NCBI RefSeq assembly: GCF_018860505.1
Contig: NZ_JAHKPU010000018.1
Span: 187,643-239,727 of the forward strand
Reading direction: 5' to 3'
Source: Pacificibacter marinus
GTDB lineage: Bacteria > Pseudomonadota > Alphaproteobacteria > Rhodobacterales > Rhodobacteraceae
DNA: 52,085 nucleotides
The translations under genes and the position numbers were made by a program. Shown one piece after another: positions 33,002 through 41,723 of this stretch. The notes under the pieces are model-generated. The model had not been told where the DNA came from and made no database searches. It worked only from the letters and a program-made list of their open reading frames with translations. The stretch's first letter is position 1, and the number at the start of each line of letters is the position of its first letter.

Positions 33002-34132
33002 GTGAAATTTATGACATCGCGCACTCTGCGTGCCACAGCGGTATTTTGTATTGTGGCAAGCCTTACCGCCTGTGGACTGCCCAGATCCGGCCCCACCAAG
33101 AAAGAGGTCTTTTCCGGCTCGGTTCTACAAGAAGGCGATTCTTTCATTGTGACTGTGACGGACCGCGTCAACGCGGCAACAGGGGTTACCCCCTCACTCG
33201 GCTTTTCAAGCCGCTTCACAGGCGCTGGCACGTTGGGCTCTGACACGATCCAAGCGGGCGATGTTTTATCTCTCACCATTTGGGAAAATGTCGACGACGG
33301 TCTTTTGGCGGGTCAAGGCGCGAACGCGACTGTGCTCAGCGAAGTCCAAGTGGACGGGTCAGGGTTTATCTTTGTGCCATACGCTGGCCGCGTGAAAGCT
33401 GCGGGCAACAGCCCCGAAGCCATCCGCCGTATCATCACCGAAAAGCTCGACACACAAACACCAGACCCACAAGTCATGGTGACACGTGCCGCTGGCGACG
33501 GTGCAACTGTATCGATAACCGGTAAAATCAACGGCCAAGGCGTCTACCCGATTGAGCGCCCCACCCGCACCCTAACGGCGATGCTGGCCCATGCTGGCGG
33601 CGTGTCGGTGGAACCCTCTTTGGCGCAAATCAAAGTGATCCGTGGTGGTGAAACCGGCTCGGTTTGGTTCGACGATCTGTTTGACGACGCGCGTTACGAT
33701 ATCGCGCTGCGCAACGGCGACCGTATTTTGGTCGAAGCCGATCAACGATCCTTCATGGCACTTGGCGCAACTGGTGCGCAAAGCCGCGTGGCCTTTGAGA
33801 CGCGCACCCTCTCGGCTTTGGAAGCCATCGCCCAAGTCGGCGGCTTGCAAACCAACAGCGCCGATCCAACTGGTGTCTTTGTCTTGCGCAATGAAACAGA
33901 CGAAATCGCAAAACAGGTATTGGGACGAGATGACCTCGTTGGGACACAGCGCCTTGTTTATGTGCTCAATCTGACAGAACCCAACGGCTTGTTCCTTGCA
34001 CGTGACTTCTTGATCCGCGATGGCGATACCGTTTACGTCACTGAAGCGCCCTATGTCCAATGGACCAAATCGCTTTCAGTGCTCACAGGCTCAGTCTCTG
34101 CTGCGGCCAGTCTCGCAACCGCTGTCGAGTAA
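33002..34132 (+). CDS. Outer-membrane polysaccharide export lipoprotein (Wza/KpsD-type)
   Basis: A 376-residue protein. From the GTG at 33002, the N-terminus is a lipoprotein signal (TAVFCIVASLTAC) with lipobox LTAC and Cys24 as the acylation site. The polysaccharide export (Poly_export) domain follows, including IQAGDVLSLTIWENVDDG and VDGSGFIFVPYAGRVKAAGN. Then come SLBB-type repeats (VSITGKINGQGVYPIER; FMALGATGAQSRVAFETRTL). Such proteins form the outer-membrane channel for capsule export. The GTG start is preferred because AGAGGAG lies eight bases upstream; the longer TTG start at 32936 would bury the signal. It is eight bases upstream of kpsC. Confidence 0.88.
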   Translation: MKFMTSRTLRATAVFCIVASLTACGLPRSGPTKKEVFSGSVLQEGDSFIVTVTDRVNAATGVTPSLGFSSRFTGAGTLGSDTIQAGDVLSLTIWENVDDGLLAGQGANATVLSEVQVDGSGFIFVPYAGRVKAAGNSPEAIRRIITEKLDTQTPDPQVMVTRAAGDGATVSITGKINGQGVYPIERPTRTLTAMLAHAGGVSVEPSLAQIKVIRGGETGSVWFDDLFDDARYDIALRNGDRILVEADQRSFMALGATGAQSRVAFETRTLSALEAIAQVGGLQTNSADPTGVFVLRNETDEIAKQVLGRDDLVGTQRLVYVLNLTEPNGLFLARDFLIRDGDTVYVTEAPYVQWTKSLSVLTGSVSAAASLATAVE

Positions 34133-34140
34133 AAAAAAAC

Positions 34141-36129
34141 ATGCACCACGATGTGCCTGATCAATCCGTCCGAGCCCATGCGCCCGGACGGATTTTATTA
34201 TCCGACCCTGCAATTGCAGGGATTCCAAAAATAAAACAGATTCTATCTGCCGCAGGTTGGACCCCGCATCGCAAGACACCCCAACGCGATGATGCGCTGG
34301 CTCTCACGGCCGCTGCTCCTGCGCGCAAGACCCGCGCGGCATGGATTGGTGCGGCATTCATTCCAGATCAACCCTGCCCGCAAGAGGCGCGCCCAGTCCC
34401 GTTGGGCATCACCATAGACACGCGCGGCCCTATTCACGACGCGCGTCACCCATCTGACCTTGAGATGATGTTGGCCAAGCTGCCTTTGGACGATGCCACC
34501 ATATTGGCTCGCGCTCGACATGTCGCAGATCACCTGCCAATGTTGAAATTGTGTAAGAATCCAACTCTCTGCGGTCAAACTGAACTGCCAAATGTTCCAT
34601 ATGTTCTCGTGTTGGATCAACCCAAAGACGACGAGACCCTCCCCAGTGAACCCGCGGCCACCAATGAGCTACGCGAAATGCTGGTGCTGGCCCATGAAGC
34701 GCACCCACATGCGAACATCTTGATCTATTCCCCAAATCGTGACGACGCAGGTCCAGTTGAGGGCCATTTTGACGGGGCTGATGCCTCGCCAAATATCACT
34801 CTTTTTACGGAGCCCGCGAATCCTTGGAATCTGTTCGAACTGGCCACCGCCGTCTATACTCTGTCATCGCCGCTCGGATTTGATGCGATCCTTGCAGGGC
34901 ACAAACCCTTTGTGTTTGGTCAGCCTTGGTATGCGGGCTGGGGCCTGACACAAGACCAATCCCCGATCCACCGCCGCACGCGTCACCTGACCCGCACGCA
35001 ACTGGTGGCGGGGGCTTTGTTCCACTATTGCCAATGGTACGACCCCAAGTCCAAAACCCTTTGCGAAGTTGAACAGGCGTTGGCCAGCCTACAAGCACGC
35101 AATCGCGCCGCTTTAGAAGATCAGCACGGCTACGTCGCCTCGAACATCTTGCGCTGGAAACGACCACATATGCGCCGATATTTCGGCCAGACTGCCATCA
35201 CGTTTAGCGATAAGACATCGAACATAGCTCAGCAGACCGACCTTGGCCGCATCCATATGGCTTGGGGCGCAACGGCAAGCGACGCCCCTGTGCGCATCGA
35301 AGATGGGTTTCTCAGGTCTCGCGGATTGGGGGCTGCTTTGGTGCGGCCGCTGTCTTTGATCATGGATGACACAGGCATTTACTTCGACCCAACGCGCCCG
35401 TCTAAACTCGAAGCGCTGATCACCAAGCGCGCGCGATTGCCCGACCATGCATGCCTGCGCATCGAACACTTTCTCGCCCGACTTAATGCGGCGAAGCTCA
35501 GCAAATACAACGTCGGCCATGGCTGCCCGCCCCTGCCCGAAGGATACAAAATCTTGGTCGCAGGTCAGGTCGAAGATGACGCCTCGATCAAACTTGGCGC
35601 AGGTGAAATCAACACCAATCACGCCCTGCTTATGGCCGCGCGCGCAGCCCATCCAGAGGCCATAATCGTGTTCAAACCACACCCCGATGTCGAAGCGGGC
35701 CTTCGGCGCGGCAAAGTGGAAAATGCACATGATATTGCGGATATCGTCGCTTATGAGACCGATCCCGTCGCGCTGATCGATGCTTGTGATATGGTTTGGA
35801 CCATGACCTCGCTGATCGGGTTCGAAGCCCTCATCCGTGATACGCCAGTGACCTGCACCGGCGCGCCGTTTTATGCGGGCTGGGGCTTGACCACAGACCT
35901 ATACAACACGCCCGCACGCCGTGACGCCAAGCCCAACATTTTGGGTTTGGCCCATGCAACATTGATCGATTACCCGCGCTATTTCGACCCCGACACTGGG
36001 GCAGCTCTCGCGCCGGAACAGGCGATAGATGTCTTGCTGACAGCCCCAAGCGGGCGCAGCAAAATGGCGCAATCTGCCATAGCAAAACTGCGCCAATTTC
36101 GTGCTCGATATCTGGAATTAGATCGTTAA
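34141..36129 (+). CDS. kpsC: Capsular polysaccharide beta-Kdo transferase KpsC (two modules, first one eroded)
   Basis: A ~662-residue protein of the KpsC family, which normally has two glycosyltransferase modules that extend the Kdo linker of group 2 capsules. The C-terminal module is intact: VRIEDGFLRSRGLGAALVRP, PLSLIMDDTGIYFDPTRPSK, LSKYNVGHG, VFKPHPDVEAGLR, and TCTGAPFYAGWGLT. The N-terminal module keeps PLGITIDTRGPIHDARHPSD and FVFGQPWYAGWGLTQD but lacks a clear ED-GFLRS segment and the YNVG motif. The ATG at 34141 follows the lipoprotein stop by eight bases within a run of A, without a clear Shine-Dalgarno. It ends two bases before the convergent ribD stop. Confidence 0.87.
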   Translation: MHHDVPDQSVRAHAPGRILLSDPAIAGIPKIKQILSAAGWTPHRKTPQRDDALALTAAAPARKTRAAWIGAAFIPDQPCPQEARPVPLGITIDTRGPIHDARHPSDLEMMLAKLPLDDATILARARHVADHLPMLKLCKNPTLCGQTELPNVPYVLVLDQPKDDETLPSEPAATNELREMLVLAHEAHPHANILIYSPNRDDAGPVEGHFDGADASPNITLFTEPANPWNLFELATAVYTLSSPLGFDAILAGHKPFVFGQPWYAGWGLTQDQSPIHRRTRHLTRTQLVAGALFHYCQWYDPKSKTLCEVEQALASLQARNRAALEDQHGYVASNILRWKRPHMRRYFGQTAITFSDKTSNIAQQTDLGRIHMAWGATASDAPVRIEDGFLRSRGLGAALVRPLSLIMDDTGIYFDPTRPSKLEALITKRARLPDHACLRIEHFLARLNAAKLSKYNVGHGCPPLPEGYKILVAGQVEDDASIKLGAGEINTNHALLMAARAAHPEAIIVFKPHPDVEAGLRRGKVENAHDIADIVAYETDPVALIDACDMVWTMTSLIGFEALIRDTPVTCTGAPFYAGWGLTTDLYNTPARRDAKPNILGLAHATLIDYPRYFDPDTGAALAPEQAIDVLLTAPSGRSKMAQSAIAKLRQFRARYLELDR

Positions 36130-36131
36130 GT

Positions 36132-37232
36132 TTACGAACGACGCCAATGCGTTAAAGCATCAGCCCCCAGGATTTCTGCATGTGTCACTTGATAGCGCGA
36201 CGCCTGTGCCAGACGGGTGAGACCCAAGCCTCCAAGGCTCGGCGTGCCGTCCGCACCAATGCCAAGCCCAGCCGTAAACAGCGCCACATGGTCCGCCAAA
36301 TCTGCATGCAACAGCGATGCGGCCAATGCCCCGCCCCCTTCGCAAAACACGCGGGTGAGACCCGCATCGCCAAGCGCGGCAAGTGCGGCCGTCGGATCAA
36401 GTTGTCCTGCGATCAAAGGCACTTCAAACAAACGCGCGCCTAAGCTTCCCCATGTGCGCCTCAAGTCAACGTCTGCACGTGGGCCATGGATCAACCAGAC
36501 AGGCACTTCGCCCGCTGTGCGCGCCAAATGCCCTGTCAAAGGCAAATCCAAAGCGCGTGACAGCACCACCCGCACAGGTTGGCGATCAATACCTAAATCG
36601 CGCACTGTCAAACTGGGGTCATCCGCTCGCGCCGTGCCCGCGCCCACCATCACCGCGTCATGGCTGGCGCGCATCGCGTGAACACGTCTGCGCGCTTGCG
36701 GCCCCGTGATCCACTGACTTTCGCCCGTCGATGTCGCGATACGCCCATCCCATGAAGTGGCCAATTTCAGCGTCACCATAGGACGCCCTTGCGTCACACG
36801 CGTCAAAAATCCTGTTTGCGCGGCTTTGGCCTCGGCTTGCAGCACGCCGAATTCAACAGTGATACCGGCTGCGCGCAGCATATCCAGACCACGCCCGTCA
36901 ACACGCGGGTCAGGATCACCAAGCGCCACCACAACACGAGCCACCCCTGCGTCGATCAATCCTTGCGCGCAAGGGGGGGTTTTTCCAGTGTGCGAACAGG
37001 GCTCAAGCGTCACATAAGCTGTGGCCCCTTTTGCCGCGTCCCCCGCTTGCGCCAAGGCCATGACTTCGGCGTGGGGGCGTCCGCCATCTTGAGTCCAACC
37101 GCGCCCGATGACGCGACCGGATTTGACGATCACGCAGCCCACGGCAGGGTTTGGCCAAGTGCGACCAAGCCCACGCGCGCCCAAAGACAGCGCGTGGCGC
37201 ATGTGATGTACGTCTTCCAAATACTCAGACAC
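36132..37232 (-). CDS. ribD: Bifunctional pyrimidine deaminase/reductase RibD
   Basis: A 366-residue two-domain enzyme of riboflavin synthesis. The N-terminal deaminase has the zinc motifs PHAEVMAL and TLEPCSHTGKTPPC. The C-terminal reductase starts RPMVTLKLATSWDGRIATST and contains HDAVMVGAGTARADDPSLTV and RVFCEGGGALAASLLHADL. It deaminates the ring-opened pyrimidine then reduces the ribose. It lies six bases downstream of nrdR on the minus strand. The rest of the pathway here, ribE-ribH, is 5 kb further on, beyond the capsule module. Confidence 0.95.
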   Translation of the reverse strand: MSEYLEDVHHMRHALSLGARGLGRTWPNPAVGCVIVKSGRVIGRGWTQDGGRPHAEVMALAQAGDAAKGATAYVTLEPCSHTGKTPPCAQGLIDAGVARVVVALGDPDPRVDGRGLDMLRAAGITVEFGVLQAEAKAAQTGFLTRVTQGRPMVTLKLATSWDGRIATSTGESQWITGPQARRRVHAMRASHDAVMVGAGTARADDPSLTVRDLGIDRQPVRVVLSRALDLPLTGHLARTAGEVPVWLIHGPRADVDLRRTWGSLGARLFEVPLIAGQLDPTAALAALGDAGLTRVFCEGGGALAASLLHADLADHVALFTAGLGIGADGTPSLGGLGLTRLAQASRYQVTHAEILGADALTHWRRS

Positions 37233-37238
37233 TTAAGC

Positions 37239-37706
37239 TTACTCGTCGCCTTCGATGGGGGGGCGCAATTCACTGACAAATTTGTCAAAATCATCAGCCG
37301 CTTGAAAGTTCTTATACACGGATGCAAAGCGCACATAGGCGACGGTATCGATCCGCGCGAGGCTTTCCATAACAATCTCGCCGATGCTCTTGGATGGGAT
37401 ATCTGTTTCGCCCATGCTTTCCAGACGCCGCACGATGCCTGAAATCATTTGATCCAAACGCTCGGGTTCAATGGGACGTTTTTGCGTGGCGATGCGAATA
37501 GAGCGCTCAAGCTTGTCGCGATCAAATTCTTCGCGGCGACCATTGGTTTTCACCACAATCAAATCGCGCAATTGTACGCGTTCATAGGTTGTAAAACGTC
37601 CCCCGCAGGCGGAACAAAAACGTCTACGACGGATCGCGACGTGGTCCTCGGCTGGACGGCTATCTTTAACTTGTGTATCTAAATTTCCGCAAAACGGACA
37701 GCGCAT
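37239..37706 (-). CDS. nrdR: Transcriptional repressor NrdR
   Basis: A 155-residue protein: an N-terminal zinc ribbon ([17 protein letters not shown] ... [17 protein letters not shown]) and an ATP-cone domain ([20 protein letters not shown] through [18 protein letters not shown]). NrdR senses ATP/dATP and represses ribonucleotide reductase operons by binding NrdR boxes. It is followed directly by ribD, a common pairing. Its upstream region holds an exact DnaA-box sequence. Confidence 0.96.
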   Translation of the reverse strand: MRCPFCGNLDTQVKDSRPAEDHVAIRRRRFCSACGGRFTTYERVQLRDLIVVKTNGRREEFDRDKLERSIRIATQKRPIEPERLDQMISGIVRRLESMGETDIPSKSIGEIVMESLARIDTVAYVRFASVYKNFQAADDFDKFVSELRPPIEGDE

Positions 37707-37759
37707 GGGCGTCCCCTTTTCTATGTTTACTGCCTCGACCTGTAGGATCTATGCCCCAC

Positions 37760-37768
37760 TTATCCACA
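37760..37768 (+). promoter_or_regulatory. Exact DnaA-box sequence upstream of nrdR
   Basis: TTATCCACA, the consensus DnaA box, lies 54-62 bases upstream of the nrdR start codon, in the spacer toward yjbQ. A single 9-mer can occur by chance, but the position is suggestive. Confidence 0.35.
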
Positions 37769-37851
37769 GGCACTATAGGGCAGCCGCCACAAATTGGGTA
37801 GATGCAAAATCTGCCGCTAGATGTAGCGCAGCAATGCGTTGCCAAAGAGAC

Positions 37852-38310
37852 TCAGCGCAGCATCGCAACAACGCGCCTAAGATGCGGACGGGTGCGATGT
37901 TCGAAAAGGTACAAGCCTTGCCATCTTCCCAGTGTCATCCTACCAGAAATTACGGGAATACTGATCGTTGTCGGCAGCATTGCACATTTAATATGCGCAG
38001 GCATATCGTCTGGCCCCTCATAAGTATGGGTCAAATACGCCATGCTGGGATCAGTTGTTGGAGGCACCAAACGGTGAAAATAGGCCTGCAAGTCATCTTG
38101 GACTTCTGGATCGACGTTTTCTTGGATCAGCAGGCTGGCCGAAGTGTGCTGCACCATCAGCGTCAACACCGCCTCAATTGGCCCTTCACCAGCGACCCAA
38201 GCGCCAACTTGACCGGTGAATTCATACAGGCCCGCCCCATGGGTAGAGATTTCAAAGTGGTGATGGCTCAAGCGTTCTGCTCCTATAGTCGCGTTAGTCG
38301 CAGTCTGCAC
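37852..38310 (-). CDS. YjbQ family protein (UPF0047)
   Basis: A 152-residue protein of the YjbQ/UPF0047 family. Visible are LTLMVQHTSASLLIQENVDP (conserved His and the ENxDP turn), AHIKCAMLPTTISIPVISGR and LGRWQGLYLFEHR. Family members have weak thiamine-phosphate synthase-like activity in E. coli, and the physiological role is unclear. The start lies 17 bases inside the preceding gene on the same strand, so the two are coupled. Confidence 0.9.
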   Translation of the reverse strand: MQTATNATIGAERLSHHHFEISTHGAGLYEFTGQVGAWVAGEGPIEAVLTLMVQHTSASLLIQENVDPEVQDDLQAYFHRLVPPTTDPSMAYLTHTYEGPDDMPAHIKCAMLPTTISIPVISGRMTLGRWQGLYLFEHRTRPHLRRVVAMLR

Positions 38311-38800
38311 CTGACAGCACGTCTGCGGTATCTTTGCGACAAAAACCCGCCTGCTCCATTGTCAATCTCAGCGTATCCAAGTCAAAAAACATATCCCCCG
38401 CGCAATTTAGGGATGCCAATTCCTGTTCGCCGCGCAAGACCTCAAGCCCACCGCTTTGCTGCTGATCCATTTTGTCATAGGCGGCATATAGCGCGTAGGA
38501 AAACTGGCCGCTGGGCAGGACAACACGATCCCAAATGTTGCGACCTATTCCGTTCCACGGCTGCATAGAGATCGCGTCAAAACCGCGGGTCAGTTCAAGT
38601 TCGGGGGCATCTTGGGGACCAAACCGATAGGTCACGCTTTGGTCATCTGCGGTCATGCACAGTTCGACCTGTTTGCTGCCAAAGGAACAGGAAAACAACT
38701 CGATCTGATTGCCCGCGCAGACGGCCAGCGCAGGCGTGGCATAGACCGTTGTTCCTATAAGAGCAGCGACAGCTTTCAACACAGGCTTCATTTTTGACAT
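38294..38800 (-). CDS. Exported hypothetical protein
   Basis: About 168 residues, starting with a signal peptide (MKPVLKAVAALIGTTVYATP, ending near ALAVCAG). The mature part has six or more cysteines (VCAGN, FSCSF, ELCMTADD, LNCAGD, GFCRKD, GADCD), suggesting disulfides in a periplasmic protein. I recognise no family beyond similarity of layout to small Rhodobacterales exported proteins. An in-frame TTG at 38809 could add three residues. It lies between hlyU (24 bases upstream) and yjbQ (overlap of 17 bases). Confidence 0.68.
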   Translation of the reverse strand: MSKMKPVLKAVAALIGTTVYATPALAVCAGNQIELFSCSFGSKQVELCMTADDQSVTYRFGPQDAPELELTRGFDAISMQPWNGIGRNIWDRVVLPSGQFSYALYAAYDKMDQQQSGGLEVLRGEQELASLNCAGDMFFDLDTLRLTMEQAGFCRKDTADVLSGADCD

Positions 38801-38824
38801 TCTAAACAACGATACAGGCCTATG

Positions 38825-39103
38825 TCAGTCAAAGACCCTATCGCCCATTTGGTCGATGAAGACTTTGGATTTGTTGATGCTGGCCTGCACCGCTTCGTCC
38901 TCGGATGCTAAGGTATCAACACGCATCAAATTGTGCACTTTGACCTCGCCGTCGATGTCCTTTTCGATCCGTGCCGCGATGCGAAACCCGCCGCTGGCTT
39001 TTACTGGGTCGGGGAAAATCAGGAAGTCTTTGTACAGCTCTGGTTCAATGTCTTTGACCTTAGCGCCGGCTTTGCCGCCGAAGAGTTTTGAGAGAAGGGA
39101 CAT
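38825..39103 (-). CDS. HlyU-family protein
   Basis: A 92-residue protein beginning MSLLSKLFGGK and containing YKDFLIFPDPVKASGGFRIA, DIDGEVKVHNLMRVDTLASE and a C-terminal helix ending IDQMGDRVFD. This is the PF10115-type HlyU family named from a Vibrio haemolysin activator; that group is unrelated to the winged-helix HlyU of V. cholerae. No DNA-binding helix is obvious and the real function in alphaproteobacteria is unknown. It is first of a three-gene minus-strand unit. Confidence 0.85.
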   Translation of the reverse strand: MSLLSKLFGGKAGAKVKDIEPELYKDFLIFPDPVKASGGFRIAARIEKDIDGEVKVHNLMRVDTLASEDEAVQASINKSKVFIDQMGDRVFD

Positions 39104-39276
39104 GTGCGGTGCCTCATGTTGGTTTGGTTAAAGGGAGTGTGGCGTGTGTGAGGGCGGAGGGCAAGATGGCGTGAAGTAAACGTTTTCGCATTTACCAATT
39201 TAATGAGTATTAGGCTCTCAACATCAAGAGCGGCGTCGAAAGCGCACGTTCGCCGCAACACTCTCAGTTTGTATGC

Positions 39277-39320
39277 TTGTATGACCCAAGCCGGCAATCC
39301 TGCCGGCTTGGGTCATACAA
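39277..39320. repeat. Perfect 20-bp inverted repeat with 4-base loop upstream of the 58-residue gene
   Basis: Bases 39277-39296 are exactly the reverse complement of 39301-39320, with ATCC between. The last two bases of the right arm are the first two of the AAGGAG ribosome-binding site of the small gene. As RNA this would be a very stable hairpin ending right at the Shine-Dalgarno; as DNA it is a large dyad. No U-run follows on the plus strand, so it is not a standard terminator in that direction. Confidence 0.85.
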
Positions 39321-39330
39321 GGAGACAGAC

Positions 39331-39507
39331 ATGTTCTGTACAAAATTAGACATAAGTAGATTAAACATCAAACAACTGCCAAAGGTTGGTGATGAATTCG
39401 GCACCCCTTTTGGTATGGGCTTAGTTCATGAATGCCAAATCAAATACTCATGGCACCCTGGTGGCACCTGTAAATCTGAAAGCATGATGATTTGGTGGAC
39501 AGCCTAA
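39331..39507 (+). CDS. Orphan 58-residue protein
   Basis: I do not recognise this protein. It starts MFCTKLDISRLNIKQLPKVG, then has GDEFGTPFGMGLVHECQIKY and a tail with HPGGTCKSESMMIWWTA. It has three cysteines, no signal peptide and no membrane helix. Evidence that it is real: AAGGAG is placed six bases before the ATG, a perfect hairpin lies just upstream, and a perfect terminator starts five bases after the stop. It sits alone between hlyU and rpoD. Function unknown. The alternative is that the unit is an RNA gene with an incidental frame. Confidence 0.6.
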   Translation: MFCTKLDISRLNIKQLPKVGDEFGTPFGMGLVHECQIKYSWHPGGTCKSESMMIWWTA

Positions 39508-39511
39508 AACA

Positions 39512-39539
39512 AAAATGCCGCCCTATTGGGCGGCATTTT
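39512..39539. terminator. Bidirectional intrinsic terminator between the 58-residue gene and rpoD
   Basis: A perfect 12-bp stem AAAATGCCGCCC / GGGCGGCATTTT with loop TATT. It can end both the small plus-strand gene and the minus-strand dnaG-rpoD unit. Confidence 0.88.
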
Positions 39540-39544
39540 CTAAA

Positions 39545-41539
39545 TTACTGATCCAAGAAGCTCCGCAACTTGCGAGACCGGCTTGGGTGCTTCAGTTTCC
39601 GCAAAGCCTTCGCTTCAATCTGACGAATACGTTCGCGGGTCACGCTGAACTGCTGACCCACTTCTTCCAGCGTGTGATCGGTGTTCATGCCGATGCCAAA
39701 GCGCATCCGCAAAACCCGTTCTTCGCGTGGGGTGAGCGAGGCCAGAACCCGTGTGGTGGTTTCTTTGAGGTTTTCCTGAATGGCGGAATCCAAAGGCAGG
39801 ATCGCATTCTTGTCCTCGATGAAATCGCCGAGTTGTGAATCTTCCTCGTCGCCAATCGGTGTTTCGAGCGAGATAGGCTCTTTGGCGATTTTCATCACTT
39901 TGCGCACTTTTTCCAAAGGCATTTGCAGCTTGGCTGCCAATTCTTCGGGTGTCGGTTCGCGGCCAATTTCGTGCAACATCTGACGGCCCGTGCGCACAAG
40001 TTTGTTGATCGTCTCGATCATGTGCACAGGGATACGGATGGTGCGCGCTTGGTCAGCGATAGAGCGCGTGATCGCTTGGCGAATCCACCATGTGGCGTAG
40101 GTCGAGAATTTATATCCACGACGATATTCAAACTTATCGACAGCCTTCATCAGGCCAATGTTGCCCTCTTGAATGAGATCGAGGAATTGAAGACCACGGT
40201 TGGTGTATTTTTTGGCGATGGAAATCACGAGACGCAGGTTGGCCTCGACCATTTCTTTTTTCGCCTGACGCGCTTCTTTTTCGCCTTTTTGCACCTGTTG
40301 TACGATGCGGCGGAATTCAGAGATATCAACACCAACATACTGACCAACGATGGCCATTTCGCCGCGCAACTCTTCGATTTTGGGCGTGAAGCGTTCCAGC
40401 AACATCTGCCATCCACGACCGGATTTTTCGCCCATACGATCAAGCCAGTTCGGATCAAGCTCAGCACCACGGTAAGCGTCAACGAATTCACGACGGTTGA
40501 TCCGCGCTTGGTCGGCGAGTTTCACCATGTTGGAATCGATGGACATGATGCGACGGTTGATGCCGTAAAGCTGGTCGATCAGGGCTTCGATACGGTTGTT
40601 GTGCAGGTGAAGCGAGTTCACCAAAATCACGATTTCAGACCGCAGCGTTTGGTATTCTTTTTCTTCAACCGCCGAGAATGATCCGTCTTCGTTCAAAGTC
40701 GCGGACATACGCAGGTCTTGCATTTCAGACAGGCGCGCAAAGTCGTTGGAGATGTTCAAGAGCACTTCCAAAACCTGTGGCTTCAAAGCGGCTTCCATCG
40801 CGGCCAAAGACATGTTGGCTTGTTCATCTTCATCGTCGTCATCATCGTCGTCATTGGCAATCGGATGGCCATCAGCATCGAGTTCTTGGGTTTTTCCAGC
40901 CGCTGGAGCAGCCGCTGCGCTCGCGACACCAGAGGCAGCAACGCCGCCCACAACATTTTCTTCGTCGTCGCCATCGATACCTGTGCCGAATGTGGCCTCA
41001 AGATCGATCACGTCGCGCAGCAAAATGTCTTCGGTCAAAAGCTCGTCATGCCAGATCGTAATCGCTTGGAAGGTCAAAGGGCTTTCGCACAGACCGGCGA
41101 TCATCGTGTTGCGGCCAGCTTCGATCCGCTTGGCAATCGCGATCTCGCCTTCGCGGGACAAAAGCTCAACAGAGCCCATCTCGCGCAGGTACATCCGCAC
41201 GGGGTCATCGGTGCGATCAAGCTTTTCGGTTTCAGAATTGGCCAACGTCAGATCGCGTGGGCCGTCAGCTTTGACAAGCTCGCCGCTGGCAGCGACCTCT
41301 TCTTCTTCCTCGTCTTCGATAATATTGATGCCCATTTCTGACAGCATCGACATTACGTCTTCGATTTGCTCGGAACTGACCTGTTCAGGGGGCAATACTT
41401 TATTGAGCTGATCGTAGGTGATATAGCCTTTTTCACGGGCCTCCGCGATCATTTTCTTGACCGCCGCTTGGCTCATATCGAGACCAACATCTGCTTCCGC
41501 AACGTCGGTTTTTTGATCATCGTTGTCCTTAGCGGCCAT
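39545..41539 (-). CDS. rpoD: Primary RNA polymerase sigma factor RpoD (sigma-70)
   Basis: A 664-residue group 1 sigma factor. Region 1.1 is at the N-terminus ([20 protein letters not shown]). Region 1.2 has [21 protein letters not shown] long non-conserved region follows, with an Ala-rich stretch and the acidic run [12 protein letters not shown]. Regions 2.3-2.4 read [20 protein letters not shown] and region 4.2 [20 protein letters not shown]. The frame reaches 41599, but ATG 41539 has GAGGAG six bases upstream. It follows dnaG by 184 bases on the same strand, the usual dnaG-rpoD pairing. Confidence 0.96.
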   Translation of the reverse strand: MAAKDNDDQKTDVAEADVGLDMSQAAVKKMIAEAREKGYITYDQLNKVLPPEQVSSEQIEDVMSMLSEMGINIIEDEEEEEVAASGELVKADGPRDLTLANSETEKLDRTDDPVRMYLREMGSVELLSREGEIAIAKRIEAGRNTMIAGLCESPLTFQAITIWHDELLTEDILLRDVIDLEATFGTGIDGDDEENVVGGVAASGVASAAAAPAAGKTQELDADGHPIANDDDDDDDEDEQANMSLAAMEAALKPQVLEVLLNISNDFARLSEMQDLRMSATLNEDGSFSAVEEKEYQTLRSEIVILVNSLHLHNNRIEALIDQLYGINRRIMSIDSNMVKLADQARINRREFVDAYRGAELDPNWLDRMGEKSGRGWQMLLERFTPKIEELRGEMAIVGQYVGVDISEFRRIVQQVQKGEKEARQAKKEMVEANLRLVISIAKKYTNRGLQFLDLIQEGNIGLMKAVDKFEYRRGYKFSTYATWWIRQAITRSIADQARTIRIPVHMIETINKLVRTGRQMLHEIGREPTPEELAAKLQMPLEKVRKVMKIAKEPISLETPIGDEEDSQLGDFIEDKNAILPLDSAIQENLKETTTRVLASLTPREERVLRMRFGIGMNTDHTLEEVGQQFSVTRERIRQIEAKALRKLKHPSRSRKLRSFLDQ

Positions 41540-41723
41540 CCGGCTCTCCTCAGTCGAAATCGTTTCCTGCGAATCGCCCGTCATAGACGCGCGAATCAAT
41601 GGCTTTACGAATCATGTCACGCGAATCAACGATTCGCCACCCGTTTACCCATATTTCCTTAACCGCAGCTGTACCAGAGGGGCACGCACGCTGGATTTCA
41701 TATAGCGCAACACAGTCACAGGT

